Below are positions 11,321 through 21,420 of a stretch of 64,000 nucleotides of DNA, one piece after another (position 1 is the stretch's first letter; each line of letters begins with the position of its first letter). The DNA lies in NCBI GenBank assembly GCA_016081115.2, contig JABTTQ020001791.1:62001-126000 (forward strand). The letters run 5' to 3'. The notes beneath the pieces are model-generated. The model saw nothing but the letters and a program-made list of their open reading frames with translations, was not told where the DNA came from and did not search any database. This DNA is from Rehmannia glutinosa. Taxonomy: Eukaryota > Streptophyta > Magnoliopsida > Lamiales > Orobanchaceae. Both the position numbers and the translations under genes were made by a program.

Positions 11321-12796
11321 ATTCCCACTACTCCAACATTCCCCTCATTTTTCCCACTTATTCCTTTGCCCATACATTTGACCACCTTGTTGTCTCCATG
11401 CAAGAAACACAACACAAGACTTGAAAATTTCTCTCTTTTCCCTCTTTCATACTACACGGCCATTATCCCTAATTGTGCAAGATTGCACTTCATTTTACAC
11501 CAACACATTAACTCTTGCACAAAATTCTCCCCCTTCTCTCTAGAAAATCCCCAACATCTCTCTACTATTTTCTTCTTCTTCTTCTTTTCTTCTAACACTT
11601 AACCAAAAAAATACAAGAATTCCACTCTTATCACATGCAAAATTCGAACCACCTATGACAAAGGTAAGAAACTTTTCTTATTCAATCCCATTCCTTAAAT
11701 CTTCTAGCTTATCTCTTTCACCTTCTAATTAAGTTTGATTTTTATTTTGAGGTATATTTAAAAACAACTTGAAGAACTTAGAGCCTTGTGATCATCTTGA
11801 AGAGGACCTCAAGATTGTTGAAGATTTGGACTACAAGGTAAGAAATTGGGTTATAGTACATTTTCTCCTCCTTCTTATTTTCAAAATTTTTGACACCCTA
11901 TTCTTATTTTTGAGAATTAAGGGCTGGCCTTAGAGGTTACACTTGAGGGTGAGCAAGAACTCCATTTTTGAGGCTTCTACTTGACTCACATTGTCCACTA
12001 CACAAGGTAAGTGTAGTATTTGCCCTCTTCTTCTCCTTTTCTTTTCTCGATTTAAGCCTTCATTTTTCTAAATCCATTTTTGGATATTTCTTGACTTAGG
12101 GGCTGACCTAAGTGACCTTAATATCAATTGGACCCCTCATTAAGCCTTAAAGGCAAATTTTAAAAATGGGACTAAAATGAAATTTTAAAACGTTAAGGGA
12201 CCTATACTTACCTCTTTTAAAAACCGCTTTTGTCCCAATAACCTACCGACCTTAGTGACATTTTACAATTGGAATCACATTAAAATCCCTTCCGAATTGT
12301 GAGATCCGATTATTTTAAACTCGGGGCCCAAAATGACAATTTTAACAAATTTATGGCCAAAATGAGAATTTTACAAAACCTCGACCCCAAAATTTTAAAA
12401 ACCTGAATCTCTGAACAATTTGGAGAATTTAGGAACTGACCTTATAATTGTTTGAGGTCGAGACAAAAACTTATTCGATTTTAAATCCCAAAAAGACTAA
12501 TTTTTACAAAACGAGGCTAACCGTAAAATTTTCTTTTAACAAGGACCTTAATTTAATTATTTCTTTTCTTACAGCCATGGAACTACTGACTTATATTTAT
12601 TATTTATAAGATTTAGTTTTCTTAAAAATCCCTTAACCTATCGGATCGCCTTGACCGATTAACACGTGTTTGCGGGGCGACCTCCTCGCCTTGCGGCCTC
12701 GAATCTACAACGGGACTTATGTCCCACTTAATTTCAAAATTATCGAAGATTAGTTATACTCCCGATAATTAACTTCATCCAAATTACTCCACCAAT

Positions 12797-13620
12797 TGAT
12801 GAGAATCCAGTCACGAAGGATCCGAGCAACACCAAATGCAAGTTATCTCGAGTTCTTGAAGACTATGTAATTGAGTTCTTGAGTTCTTGTATTTGTTTAT
12901 CATAGATTAGGTGTTATTTTAGTTATTTTGAGTCATTTGAGTGGCCAAGTTGATGTTAGAGGCCAAGTATATTGAGTTTAGAGTCATATTAGTTAATCAT
13001 GTGTCGAAAGGAAGCATTGACGGTCGAACAGCAAGAGGATTCCTTAAAAAAACGTCCAAGTGCGTCAACAATTTTCAGCACTGGCAGGGTTTAGTATTTG
13101 GGCCATAACGTTCTCTGAAAAATTGGTATTGGCCTGATTCAAGTTGATATGGAAAGCTAAGAGAAAGGGCTACAACTTTTATGAAGACTCCAGGAACAGA
13201 TTCGAAAATCTCGGACGCGTAGTTTCGCCCACACGCAAATATTGACTGCGATTGAGTTTCCATTTTGGGTTTGGACTTATTTTCCTTTCTAGTTTGTTTA
13301 GGGTTTGCTTTGAATCGCCTATATAAGGCAAACACTTGTTTATTTTTTATAACAACTTTGATATTGAATATTGAATTGAGATTATTCTCTCCAACTCTTT
13401 GGGTTTTTCCAAGAACTTCAAGACTGTTCATCTTGTTGTGAATTCTGACTTATCAAACAAACTTCCGCATTTGTTGTGGCATCTACGCATACCGAGGTTC
13501 TTGCTTTTCTAAGCAACGGGTCGAGATTTCCACCATCTTTAACCGAACTAGTTTCGATCTTGGGTTAACAACATATTGTTGTTTGGGTCGTATGCACAGT
13601 TGTTGATGTGGTTCACATCA
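12797..13620 (+). repeat. 5' LTR of element H (824 bp)
   Basis: TGATGAGAATCC start and TTCACATCA end, matching 15875-16689. TATATAA at 13320-13326. By eye there are five substitutions in the first ~215 aligned bases between the two LTRs, plus a few short indels later, so the insertion is moderately recent compared with its surroundings. Confidence 0.93.
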
Positions 13621-13622
13621 GT

Positions 13623-13635
13623 TGGTAATCAGAGC
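13623..13635 (+). other. Primer binding site of element H
   Basis: TGGTAATCAGAGC two bases after the LTR, an initiator-Met tRNA complement with one extra A. This is usual for chromovirus-type gypsy elements. Confidence 0.75.
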
Positions 13636-13845
13636 CATCTAGCAAGGTTAAATCTATCTTGTTTTATTTTATTTTCCAGATTTTCTTTGTTATCCATAAA
13701 TCCTAGTTCTTCAAGGGTTACCCAAAAAAAATCCAAATTCAAAAAAAAAACGAGGGAGTTTATTTTGTGAGTTGAGTGATACACGAGCGTATACACGTGA
13801 GGGAGTGATTTAAACATGACTGAGGAAAAATAACAAACAGCAGAT

Positions 13846-14847
13846 TTGGGTAACAAGCCGGATATGGAGGTGATAGCAAACATGGTTAAGAAAATAATGT
13901 TTGAGACATACGGGGATCCTGTGGAACCGCCGAGAATCGAGGAGCCTGCTACTAGGGCGCGGAGGCCTAGGAGGTTCGAGTTAGAGGAGTGGGCAGATGA
14001 GATTGATGATTTTGATTCCGAAAGGGAACAAAATTACAATCTGGGTAGAGGTCAGCGCGGAAATAGGGGTGATCGGGGACGTGAGGATAGCAATTTGAGT
14101 AACATCAAAATGCAAATCCCCTCGTTCCAAGGAAAAAGTGATTCGGACGCCTATTTGGATTGGAAGAGAAAAATTGAGAATGTGTTTAATTGCCAAAACT
14201 ATTCCGAGTTGAAAAAGGTGAAATTGGCGTCAACCGAATTCTCGGATTATGCAAGTGTGTGGTGGGATCAATTAATGGTCTCAAGGAGGAGAAGCAGCGA
14301 GCGGCCCGTTTCCACATGGGAGGAGATGAGGAGTTTGATGCAACGTCATTTTGTACCAAATCATTATTACAGAGGCGTCTATCAAAGGTTGCAGAGATTG
14401 ACACGGGGGTCGAAGAGCATGGAGGATTATCATAAAGAGATGGAGATGTTGATGGCAAGGGCGAATATCGAAGAAGATCAGGAGGTTACTATGGCGAGGT
14501 TTATTGCGGGGTTGAATACTCCTATAGCAGATGTCGTCGACTTACATCACTGTGTCGATCTCGAGGAGATGGTGCACATGGCGGTGAAAGTTGAGCAAAG
14601 AGCTCAAAGAGGGGATTTACACGGCAAAATCCCAACACTAGCACCAGATACTTGGGGTTCGAATACTCCTGCGATGGATGATGCACGCTTTTCACAACAG
14701 CCCAAAGTTGTGGAGAACAAGACAGACTTGGACAAGACAAAACCATCAGGTAAATTTGATCCCTCTACTTCACGCACTAGGGACATTGAGTGTTTTAATG
14801 TCATGGGAGGGGTCATAGAGCTAGTGAATGTCCGAATAGAAGAGTGA
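13846..14847 (+). CDS. Element H gag polyprotein
   Basis: Open for 333 codons. The start at 13846 is the first ATG of the open frame; an upstream in-frame stop (TAA near 13830) supports it. An acidic and Arg-rich N-terminus (residues 20-85) is followed by the Retrotrans_gag domain at about residues 105-235: Y-L-D-W-K-R-K-I-E, then W-W-D-Q-L, W-E-E-M and F-I-A-G-L-N. These are landmarks of plant Ty3/gypsy capsid. The usual CCHC knuckle after residue 300 is reduced to E-C-F-N, so RNA binding may be impaired. It would form the virus-like particle. The open frame suggests recent or ongoing supply in trans by a related autonomous element. Confidence 0.85.
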   Translation: MGNKPDMEVIANMVKKIMFETYGDPVEPPRIEEPATRARRPRRFELEEWADEIDDFDSEREQNYNLGRGQRGNRGDRGREDSNLSNIKMQIPSFQGKSDSDAYLDWKRKIENVFNCQNYSELKKVKLASTEFSDYASVWWDQLMVSRRRSSERPVSTWEEMRSLMQRHFVPNHYYRGVYQRLQRLTRGSKSMEDYHKEMEMLMARANIEEDQEVTMARFIAGLNTPIADVVDLHHCVDLEEMVHMAVKVEQRAQRGDLHGKIPTLAPDTWGSNTPAMDDARFSQQPKVVENKTDLDKTKPSGKFDPSTSRTRDIECFNVMGGVIELVNVRIEE

Positions 14848-14939
14848 TGGTGATTCGGGCTAATGGTGATGTAGAGTCCGAAAGTGAGGATGATCATGAT
14901 AATCCGGAATTGGAGGACGGTCTATAGGTAGTTAAGCCG

Positions 14940-15506
14940 ATGAAGGGCGGTGTGTTATCACTAGTGTCGCGTAGAGTTCTGAATATGCAACCAAAGTTAA
15001 TTGATCATGAGCAGCGAGAAAATATTTTTCACACTAGATGCTTAGTTAAGGATAAAGTGTGTAGTATGATCATTGATGGAGATAGTTGTACAAACGTGGC
15101 TAGTGCGAAATTGGTGGAGAAGTTGGAGATTCCTACACTTGAACATCCAGAATCGTATACACTACAATGGTTCAATGATTGTGGTGAGGTGCGAGTTAAT
15201 AAAAGAGTGTTGGTGTCTTTTCAAATTGGGGGTTATAAGGATGATATATTATGTGATGTGGTGCCAATGCGGGCTTGTCATATCTTATTGGGTAGACCAT
15301 GGCAGTTTGATAGACGAGTTGTGCGTGATGGATACACTAATTGCTATACTATTGAACATGAGCAGAGAAAGTTCATACTTACATCTCTTACACCTACAGA
15401 AATCTATGATGATCATGTGAGGATGAGAGTTTGTGAGTCAAAAGAGAAAGAGTGTTCGGCAAGTGAGCAAAAGAATGAAATAAAAGCCGGAAAAACGAGA
15501 GCTTGA
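14940..15506 (+). CDS. Element H aspartic protease-like ORF
   Basis: 188 codons. The retropepsin-like fold is shown by the I-I-D-G-D-S-C-T-N-V-A-S segment (about residue 45) and by H-I-L-L-G-R-P-W about 75 residues later, as in plant gypsy proteases. The active-site triplet normally reads D-G-G or D-S-G in this family; here it is D-G-D, so activity is doubtful. It is separated from gag by a short gap with an in-frame stop at about 14926, whereas the family normally has one polyprotein. Frame is otherwise intact. Confidence 0.75.
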   Translation: MKGGVLSLVSRRVLNMQPKLIDHEQRENIFHTRCLVKDKVCSMIIDGDSCTNVASAKLVEKLEIPTLEHPESYTLQWFNDCGEVRVNKRVLVSFQIGGYKDDILCDVVPMRACHILLGRPWQFDRRVVRDGYTNCYTIEHEQRKFILTSLTPTEIYDDHVRMRVCESKEKECSASEQKNEIKAGKTRA

Positions 15507-15811
15507 GTGAAAATAAAAATAGAGAGCTTGAGAGTTTGGCCAAGGGTAGTTGTGAGATTCGAGAGATGGCCAAGAAAAAAGAGAGTACAAATTTCGAGTG
15601 GGCCAAAAATATGGGGAGAAAGGCCAATAAGGTAAAACAAGATAGAAAATTTGTGCTTAGGATTAAGAAGAGAGACATTAGGCGAGAGTTTTTGAATTCT
15701 AACATATTTGATAATATTTTGCCTAGTTCTATTATTTCTCATGTGCAGGGATTTGGTCAACCGGATGAATGTACGTGCCGTTTCACATTTGATTCGGGTG
15801 GATTGATATAA
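15503..15811 (+). CDS. Element H short Lys-rich ORF, remnant of the protease-RT linker
   Basis: 102 codons overlapping the end of the protease ORF by 4 bp in another frame. Composition is Lys/Arg/Glu-rich, similar to the linker that precedes RT in gypsy polyproteins. RT sequence should follow but the frame runs instead into the short C-terminal motif near the PPT, so the pol region was deleted at about 15800. Probably not a functional protein by itself. Confidence 0.4.
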   Translation: MSENKNRELESLAKGSCEIREMAKKKESTNFEWAKNMGRKANKVKQDRKFVLRIKKRDIRREFLNSNIFDNILPSSIISHVQGFGQPDECTCRFTFDSGGLI

Positions 15812-15874
15812 TTGTTCAACCTTTGGGGTCCAATGTTTGGATTCGAGGATGAATCCCTTTCAAGAGGAGGGGAA

Positions 15875-16689
15875 TGATGAGAATCCAGTCACGAAGGATC
15901 CGGGCAACACCAAATGCAAGTTATCTCGAGTTCTTGAAGACTATGTAATTGAGTTCTTGAGTTCTTGTATTTGTTTATCATAGATTAGGTGTTATTTTCG
16001 TTATTTTGAGTCATTTGAGTAGCCAAGTTGATGTTAGAGGCCAAGTATATTGAGTTTAAAGTCATATTAGTTAATCATGTGTTGAAAGGAAGCATTGACG
16101 GTCGAACAGCAAGAGGATTCCTTAAAAACGCGTCCAAGTCGTCAACAATTTTCAAGATCTTTGGCGGCAGGTTTAGTATTTGGGCCATAACGTTTCTAAA
16201 AAATTGGTATTGGCCTGATTCAAGTTGATATGGAAAGCTACAACTTTTATGAAGACTCCAGGAACAAATTCGAAAATCGCGGACGCGTATTTTCACCCAC
16301 ACGCGAATATTAACTGCGATTGAGTTTCCTTTTTGGGTTTGGACTTATTTTCCTTTCTAGTTTGTTTAGGGTTTGCTTTGAGTCACCGACATAAGGCAAA
16401 CACTTGTTTATTTTTCATAACAACTTTGATATTGAATATTGAACTGAAATTATTCTCTCCAACCCTTTGGGTTTTTCCAAGAGCTTCAAGATTGTTCATC
16501 TTGTTGTGAATTCTGACTTATCAAACAAACTTCTGCATTTGTTTGTGGCGTCTACGCATACCGAGGTTCTTGCTTTGCTAAGCAACGGGTCGAGGTTTCC
16601 ACCATCTTTAACCGAACTAGTGAAGATCTTGGGTTAACAACATATTGTTGTTTGGGTCGTATGCACAGTCGTTGTTGCGGTTCACATCA
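15875..16689 (+). repeat. 3' LTR of element H (815 bp)
   Basis: Matches the 5' LTR closely and is preceded by the purine tract AAGAGGAGGGGAA (15862-15874). Ends TTCACATCA, then the CCAAT duplication. Confidence 0.93.
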
Positions 16690-17849
16690 CCAATGCCGCT
16701 AAATTCCACATGCAAATTTTCGTATAAATTTCTTAAACTGCTTCCCTGAATCAATTTACTCGATTGCATGGTTGATATAATGTACTTGTGATTATATTCC
16801 TGCCTGAGTCAACTTAGTGTATCGAGCTCACAGTCGGAATGGATACGTCGGGGATGGAACTGGCAGCTCGGCTGCTATTCCACTCTCTGGCCCCATCATC
16901 CTAATCCCGCAACTGAGGGACAGAGTGTCCAAGGGAAGCGGGTCGTAGTCCTTGAGGTATAATCATGATTATGACAATCCGCGTCTAGCTAGCTCTACTT
17001 TGGATTTGTCTTTGCCTATGGAGCGATAAGGTGACAGGTCTTGGACCATCTTACTCGGGGAGTTACAAGGAAGAACGAAGGAATCGATGTCTGATCCACA
17101 CGATTCTAGAGTTACTCGGACCCGTTTACTTGCTTGGTTGGCGCTACGAATCCATACGCAACCACTACTTGTCTTGCATGGGTTGGCGTTACATTTCCGT
17201 ACGCGCCCCTACCTGTCTTGCTTGAATTACGTAGTGCTTGTATGATCACAAACTCTTTCATCCAAATTGTATAAGTATATTATCTTAAATATATATCATA
17301 TCGTTTGTGAACTGTGTGTGAAACACGCATCATGACTCACGCATTTTTCATACAACAGTTTCTTGCATTTATATATATCACCACAATCGCATACGTTTAT
17401 CCATCCACTGAGAATTTTCATCTCATCCCCTCCTGTTTTCTAATGGACAGATGAGGACTTCTTTGACGACGCTGATCAAGCTACGGAGTGACCTCTCCGT
17501 GTTTTATCTTTGGGATTATTTCCTTTATTTGCTGTTGTTGGATTATTTTCTATTTTTTTTTTTAAGTTATAACTTAAGGGCGTAGGACCCTTTGACTACT
17601 AGTCCCGCTTTAAGTTGTGTACTTGGGATGTAATTTGGATATTACTCTTGGATTGTAAGCTATAACTTGTACTTGTTCTTCATTTCCGCCGTTTACTTGA
17701 CTTGGATTGTAAGCTATAACTTGTACTTGTTCTTCATTTCGCCGCTACTTGACTGTTTCATTTGAGGTTATATTGATATTTGTCTATACTATTGGTTTAC
17801 TTGTGTTTAAGTTGTGGATCATCGTCACGTTCCCATCTGGGGCGTGATA

Positions 17850-18640
17850 ATTGGCTTATGTGACACTTGTCAAAAGAACAAATTAGTTCAAAGTAGTTTT
17901 AAGCCCAAAAATAAATTTCCACAACCAAGCCTCTACAATTACTTCATCTTGATTTGTATGGGGATATTGGTACCGAGAATCTAAGTGGAAAATATTACAC
18001 TTTTGTATAGTTGATGACTTCTCTAGATATACTTGGGTTATTTTTCTTGCAAATAAAAGTGATGCCACTAATGAGTTTGCTAAGTTGTGTAGACATATAG
18101 AGAATGAAAAAGAAGATACTATTATATCTATAAGGAGTGATCGAGGAGGTGAATTTGATGATGATTTTAGAATATTGTGTGAAACCAAGGGGTATGTACA
18201 TAATTTTTCAGCTCCAAGAACTCCTCAATAAAATGGTGTTACCGAGAGGAAAAATCGGACTCTTCAAGAAATGTGTCAGTCCATGCTCAACGAATTTTCT
18301 CTTCCAAATTATTTTTGGGCCGAAGCCATCAACACCGCTTGTTATGTTATAAACCGGGTATATCTTCGTCCCAAGTTGAATAAAACATTTGATGAGCTTT
18401 GGAAAGGGAGAACTACAAATATTGGCTATTTCAAAATATTGGTTGTAAGTTTTTTTATTTTGAACACCAAGGATCAGTTAGATAAACTTGATCCTAAGGG
18501 CGATGAAGGAATATTTATGGGGTATTTGACTAATAGCAAGGCATATCAGGTTTACAAAACGACTAGCATGGTGGTCAAGGAGTTGAAAGAATACCCAATG
18601 ATGATAGCGATGAAGAAGATGAAGTTGGACTAATTGTTCC
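17850..18640 (+). pseudogene. Copia E integrase
   Basis: Begins in the last part of the HHCC zinc domain (C-x-x-C-Q-K-N-K). The DDE core follows: H-L-D-L-Y-G-D with the first Asp at 17950-17952, R-S-D-R-G-G-E-F with the second Asp at 18139-18141, and V-T-E-R-K-N-R-T with the Glu at 18244-18246. All three catalytic residues are still visible. A TAA at 18229-18231 stands where the family has a Gln (CAA), a C-to-T change. A frameshift at about 17990 also breaks the frame. W-A-E-A-I-N-T-A-C-Y and the G-Y-F-K-I segments mark the copia type. Confidence 0.85.
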
Positions 18641-18689
18641 AAATGATGCTCAAAGTGATCAATCTTCCACATGAAATGTTCAACCTTCA

Positions 18690-19290
18690 ACTTCTAATGT
18701 TCAACAAGAGGATAAGGGTGATAATTCGGATCTTCCCATGTCATTAAAATTCAAAGGAGATCATCCAAAAGATCTTATAACTGGGGATCCTCTAGACAAG
18801 GTAATGACTAGAAGGAAATTTGCCGAAAAAGCTCTTATATGCCAAAAAGAGCCTAAAAATGCTAAGTAGGCCAATGAAGATGAAGATTGGTTTCTTGAGA
18901 TGCAAGAGAGTTGAATCAATTTGAAAGAAATGATGTTTGGGAATTAGTATCTTGTCCTCCATCACAAACTATTATTAGCACAAAATGGGTATTTCGAAAC
19001 AAACTCGATCATCAATGCAACATTGTTCGAAATAAAAGCAAGGTTAGTAGTAGCTCAAAGGTATTATCAGGAAGAAGCTTATGCAAGGTGAATTTGAGAT
19101 AAGCATGATGGGAGAACTTAATTCCTTGGGCTTCGAATAAAGTAATGCCAAGAAGGTATTTATATATCCCAATCCAAGTATACCAAAGAGCTTCTAAAGT
19201 AGTTCGGAATTGAAGAAGAAAGAACCGTTGGTACTCCTATATATGGCAACAAATATCTTACGGACGAGTTGTTTATGGTTAAACAAAGCT
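18690..19290 (+). pseudogene. Copia E reverse transcriptase with the catalytic core deleted
   Basis: The N-terminal part (K-F-K-G-D-H-P, then N-x-F-E-R-N-D-V-W-E-L-V, T-K-W-V-F-R-N-K) is present to about 19080. The next sequence is the late RT motif G-E-F-E-I-S-M-M-G-E-L, then Y-I-S-Q-S-K-Y-T-K-E-L-L. The region containing Y-V-D-D is missing. The join lies in CTTATGCAAGG, a sequence that fits both sides of the gap (see findings). Frameshifts and stops are also present. Confidence 0.8.
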
Positions 19291-19299
19291 TGACAAAGA

Positions 19300-20040
19300 T
19301 GAAAAAGGCAAGTCGGTTGATGAGTCAAAATATCAAAGTATGATTGGTAGTTTACTTTACTTAACCTTAAGTAGACCCAATATTCTTCATATTGTATACC
19401 TATGTGCTCGATTTCAAAGTAATCCCAAAGAATCTCATTTAAGTATCGTTAAAAGAATTTTTGATATTTGAAAGGCACTATTTCTTATGGTTTGTTTTAT
19501 CCAAAGAATGAATTTTTTTCTTTAAAATGATATAGTGATTCGGATTATGTGGGGAACATTGATGATCGTAAAAGTACTTCCAGGTCCTGTCAATTTTTAG
19601 GTGATTGCCTAGTATCTTGGTTTTCAAAGAAACAAAATTGTGTATCATTATCAATGGCCGAAGTCGAATACATTTCCCCGGCCTTTTGTTGTACTCAACT
19701 TCTTTGGATGAAACAAATTTTAGCGGATTGCAAATATTCTTTCAAAAATATTCCCTTTTTTGACAATACGTCCGCTATAAACATTGCTCAAAATCTGATT
19801 CATCATAACCGAACAAAACATATTGAAGTTCGACATTATTTTCTAAGGGATTGTGTTTCTAAACGGAAAATGAGATGTGTTTTGTTCCATCTCAAGATCA
19901 ACTCACGGATATCTTTACAAACCTTTCACTGCCGAGTCTTTTACTTTAATTCGAGCTCATTTAGGCCTAATGCATATCGAATAAGGTCTATGATTGTATT
20001 TTGTGCATTTTTAAAACTTAGGTTTGAAAAATCGCATTTT
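19300..20040 (+). pseudogene. Copia E RNase H and end of pol
   Basis: The clearest part is open at 19549-20043: D-D-R-K-S-T-S-R-S near the start, W-x-S-K-K-Q-N-C-V-S-L-S-M-A-E-V-E-Y with the catalytic Glu, then D-N-T-S-A-I-N-I-A-Q-N and R-T-K-H-I-E-V-R-H-Y-F-L-R-D. This is copia RNase H. The first Asp is in Y-S-D-S-D-Y just upstream (about 19530). The end is frameshifted (S-R-I-S-L-Q-T-F in place of the usual T-D-I-F-T-K). Confidence 0.85.
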
Positions 20041-20043
20041 TAA

Positions 20044-21029
20044 CTTCAAATTCGGACAGAAGCTGGATTGGAAAATAGGTTCCAGTCGATCAAGAGGTCG
20101 ATCGATCGACCAGCCCAGGGACCGGTCGCACCCCTGGTCGACCGGTCGCCCTAAGCAATTTCTGAATATTTATTGGTTTTGTCCGTTTATTCGTCTATTT
20201 TTCATATTTTCACTCCCCTTCGCCCAATTCACACACTTATCACTCAAAATGATTTTCTCTTGCAATTTCCACAATATTGGGCTTCTGCAATGTATATCTC
20301 TTCCATATTATTCATCTTCCACAATCATTGGTAAGTTTAATTTCCTCTTTAATCTCAATTGGGTGGAACCCTTGAAAATTTTGTTGGAACTTGATGAATT
20401 TTTGAAATTCTTGTATTAATATGTTGAGGATTGTGTATTATGATGATATATGATTGTAGAATTAGGATTAGTGTTGATTTTTTGGGCATGATTATATTTA
20501 TCAATGTCATATACAACTTTGATTTCATCATATGCATGCCAAGTGTTTGATAAAATTCCTCAATGAAAATTTCATCTTTTGCATTACTCTCTTGATTATC
20601 ATTGACTTATATATTTATGGAGATCATGTTTTATCCATCAAATCAGCTTCTATATACTTTCGCCTAATGATTGCCCTTACATTTTGGAATTCTAAGCTTT
20701 CCCTTAAATGGCATTATATTGACTTGATTCAATGCGCACTTTGATGTCTATTTATGATGTTTTTATCGTGCTAATAGTCTTTTTGATGTTTCCAAAGGGG
20801 GAGAAAAATATAATGAGCTCATAATCTTATGTTTAGATCAATTGAGCTAGAAAAAGCTCGCAGAAAAAGCTATAAGCTATGGATGGATTTTTGACTAATG
20901 ACTACATGATGGAATAGTGCTTATGACTAATGACTTATTTTTGACAGGGGGAAGCTTTTAAGCTCTTGAACTTCAAGTCTTATTTGCAACAAGCTGAGCT
21001 TTTAGCTTTAAATTGATTGATTCTATGCT
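20044..21029 (+). other. 3' internal tail of element E, first part
   Basis: Non-coding tail after RNase H. It starts with a GC-rich cluster of GTCGACC-type motifs (20085-20155) that recurs in the E LTR. Sequence up to 21038 continues directly at 29250 once the Mutator-like element is removed. Short ORFs here show no recognisable domain. A purine run AAAGGGGGAGAAAAA lies at 20796-20810. Confidence 0.55.
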
Positions 21030-21329
21030 TATTCTTATGGCTTAATTGCAAAAAATATCCTGTAACTTGGGGTAAATTGCATTTTCGGACTTTTATTATT
21101 GGGTTTGCAAAATATGCCCTGTATGTTTATCAAGTTTTGCAAAATATGCCCTGTAAGTTTATAGCGTTCTGCAAAATTGGTCCTATATGTTCTATACCGA
21201 AGCAATTGGTGTCCTATAAATCTCGAGTTGATGCAAAATTGCTCTAGCGGAATAATTGCATATTTTCATAATACCAATTATACCCTTATTCATACATATG
21301 GCAGTTTTGACTAAGTGTTTTGCGTAAAA

Positions 21330-21341
21330 TGGTATCAGAGC
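21330..21341 (+). other. Initiator-tRNA primer binding site of the pararetrovirus
   Basis: Exact TGGTATCAGAGC, complementary to plant initiator tRNA-Met 3' end. By convention this is position 1 of caulimovirid genomes. The first ORF begins 80 bases later. It follows the left Mutator-like arm directly. Confidence 0.8.
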
Positions 21342-21420
21342 CCAGGTTTATTAAGAACTTTTGGTTATATTTATTAGATTTATGTAATTAACAATTGGTG
21401 AGGAGAATTTCTCCGAGAAT

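Larger units (their letters stand above)
12797..16689 (+). mobile_element. Element H: non-autonomous Ty3/gypsy retrotransposon with gag and protease only
   Basis: Complete element of 3893 bp: 5' LTR, PBS, gag, protease-like ORF, short Lys-rich ORF, PPT, 3' LTR. It is flanked by the 5-bp duplication CCAAT (12792-12796 and 16690-16694). Only 2254 bp lie between the LTRs. There is no reverse transcriptase, RNase H or integrase, although the end of the internal region (N-P-F-Q-E-E-G just before the LTR) is the usual end of a gypsy polyprotein. It inserted in the G1 LTR, whose two halves align with G2 on each side. Confidence 0.92.
10600..17849 (+). repeat. G1: long gypsy-type solo LTR, interrupted by a hAT and by element H
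   Basis: The parts 10.63-12.79 kb and 16.69-17.85 kb align in order with G2 (32.49-36.16 kb). The right end is GGGGCGTGATA, near the GGGGTGTGACA end typical of Tekay/Del-type gypsy LTRs. Without the nested elements it is about 3.0 kb. No PBS or gypsy coding follows, so it is solo. The left edge is uncertain by some 50 bp and no clean TSD was found. Copia E sequence on the two sides is not contiguous: gag is joined to integrase, so about 1 kb of E was lost with or after the insertion. It carries two copies of a ~43-bp tandem repeat near 17135-17222. Confidence 0.65.
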
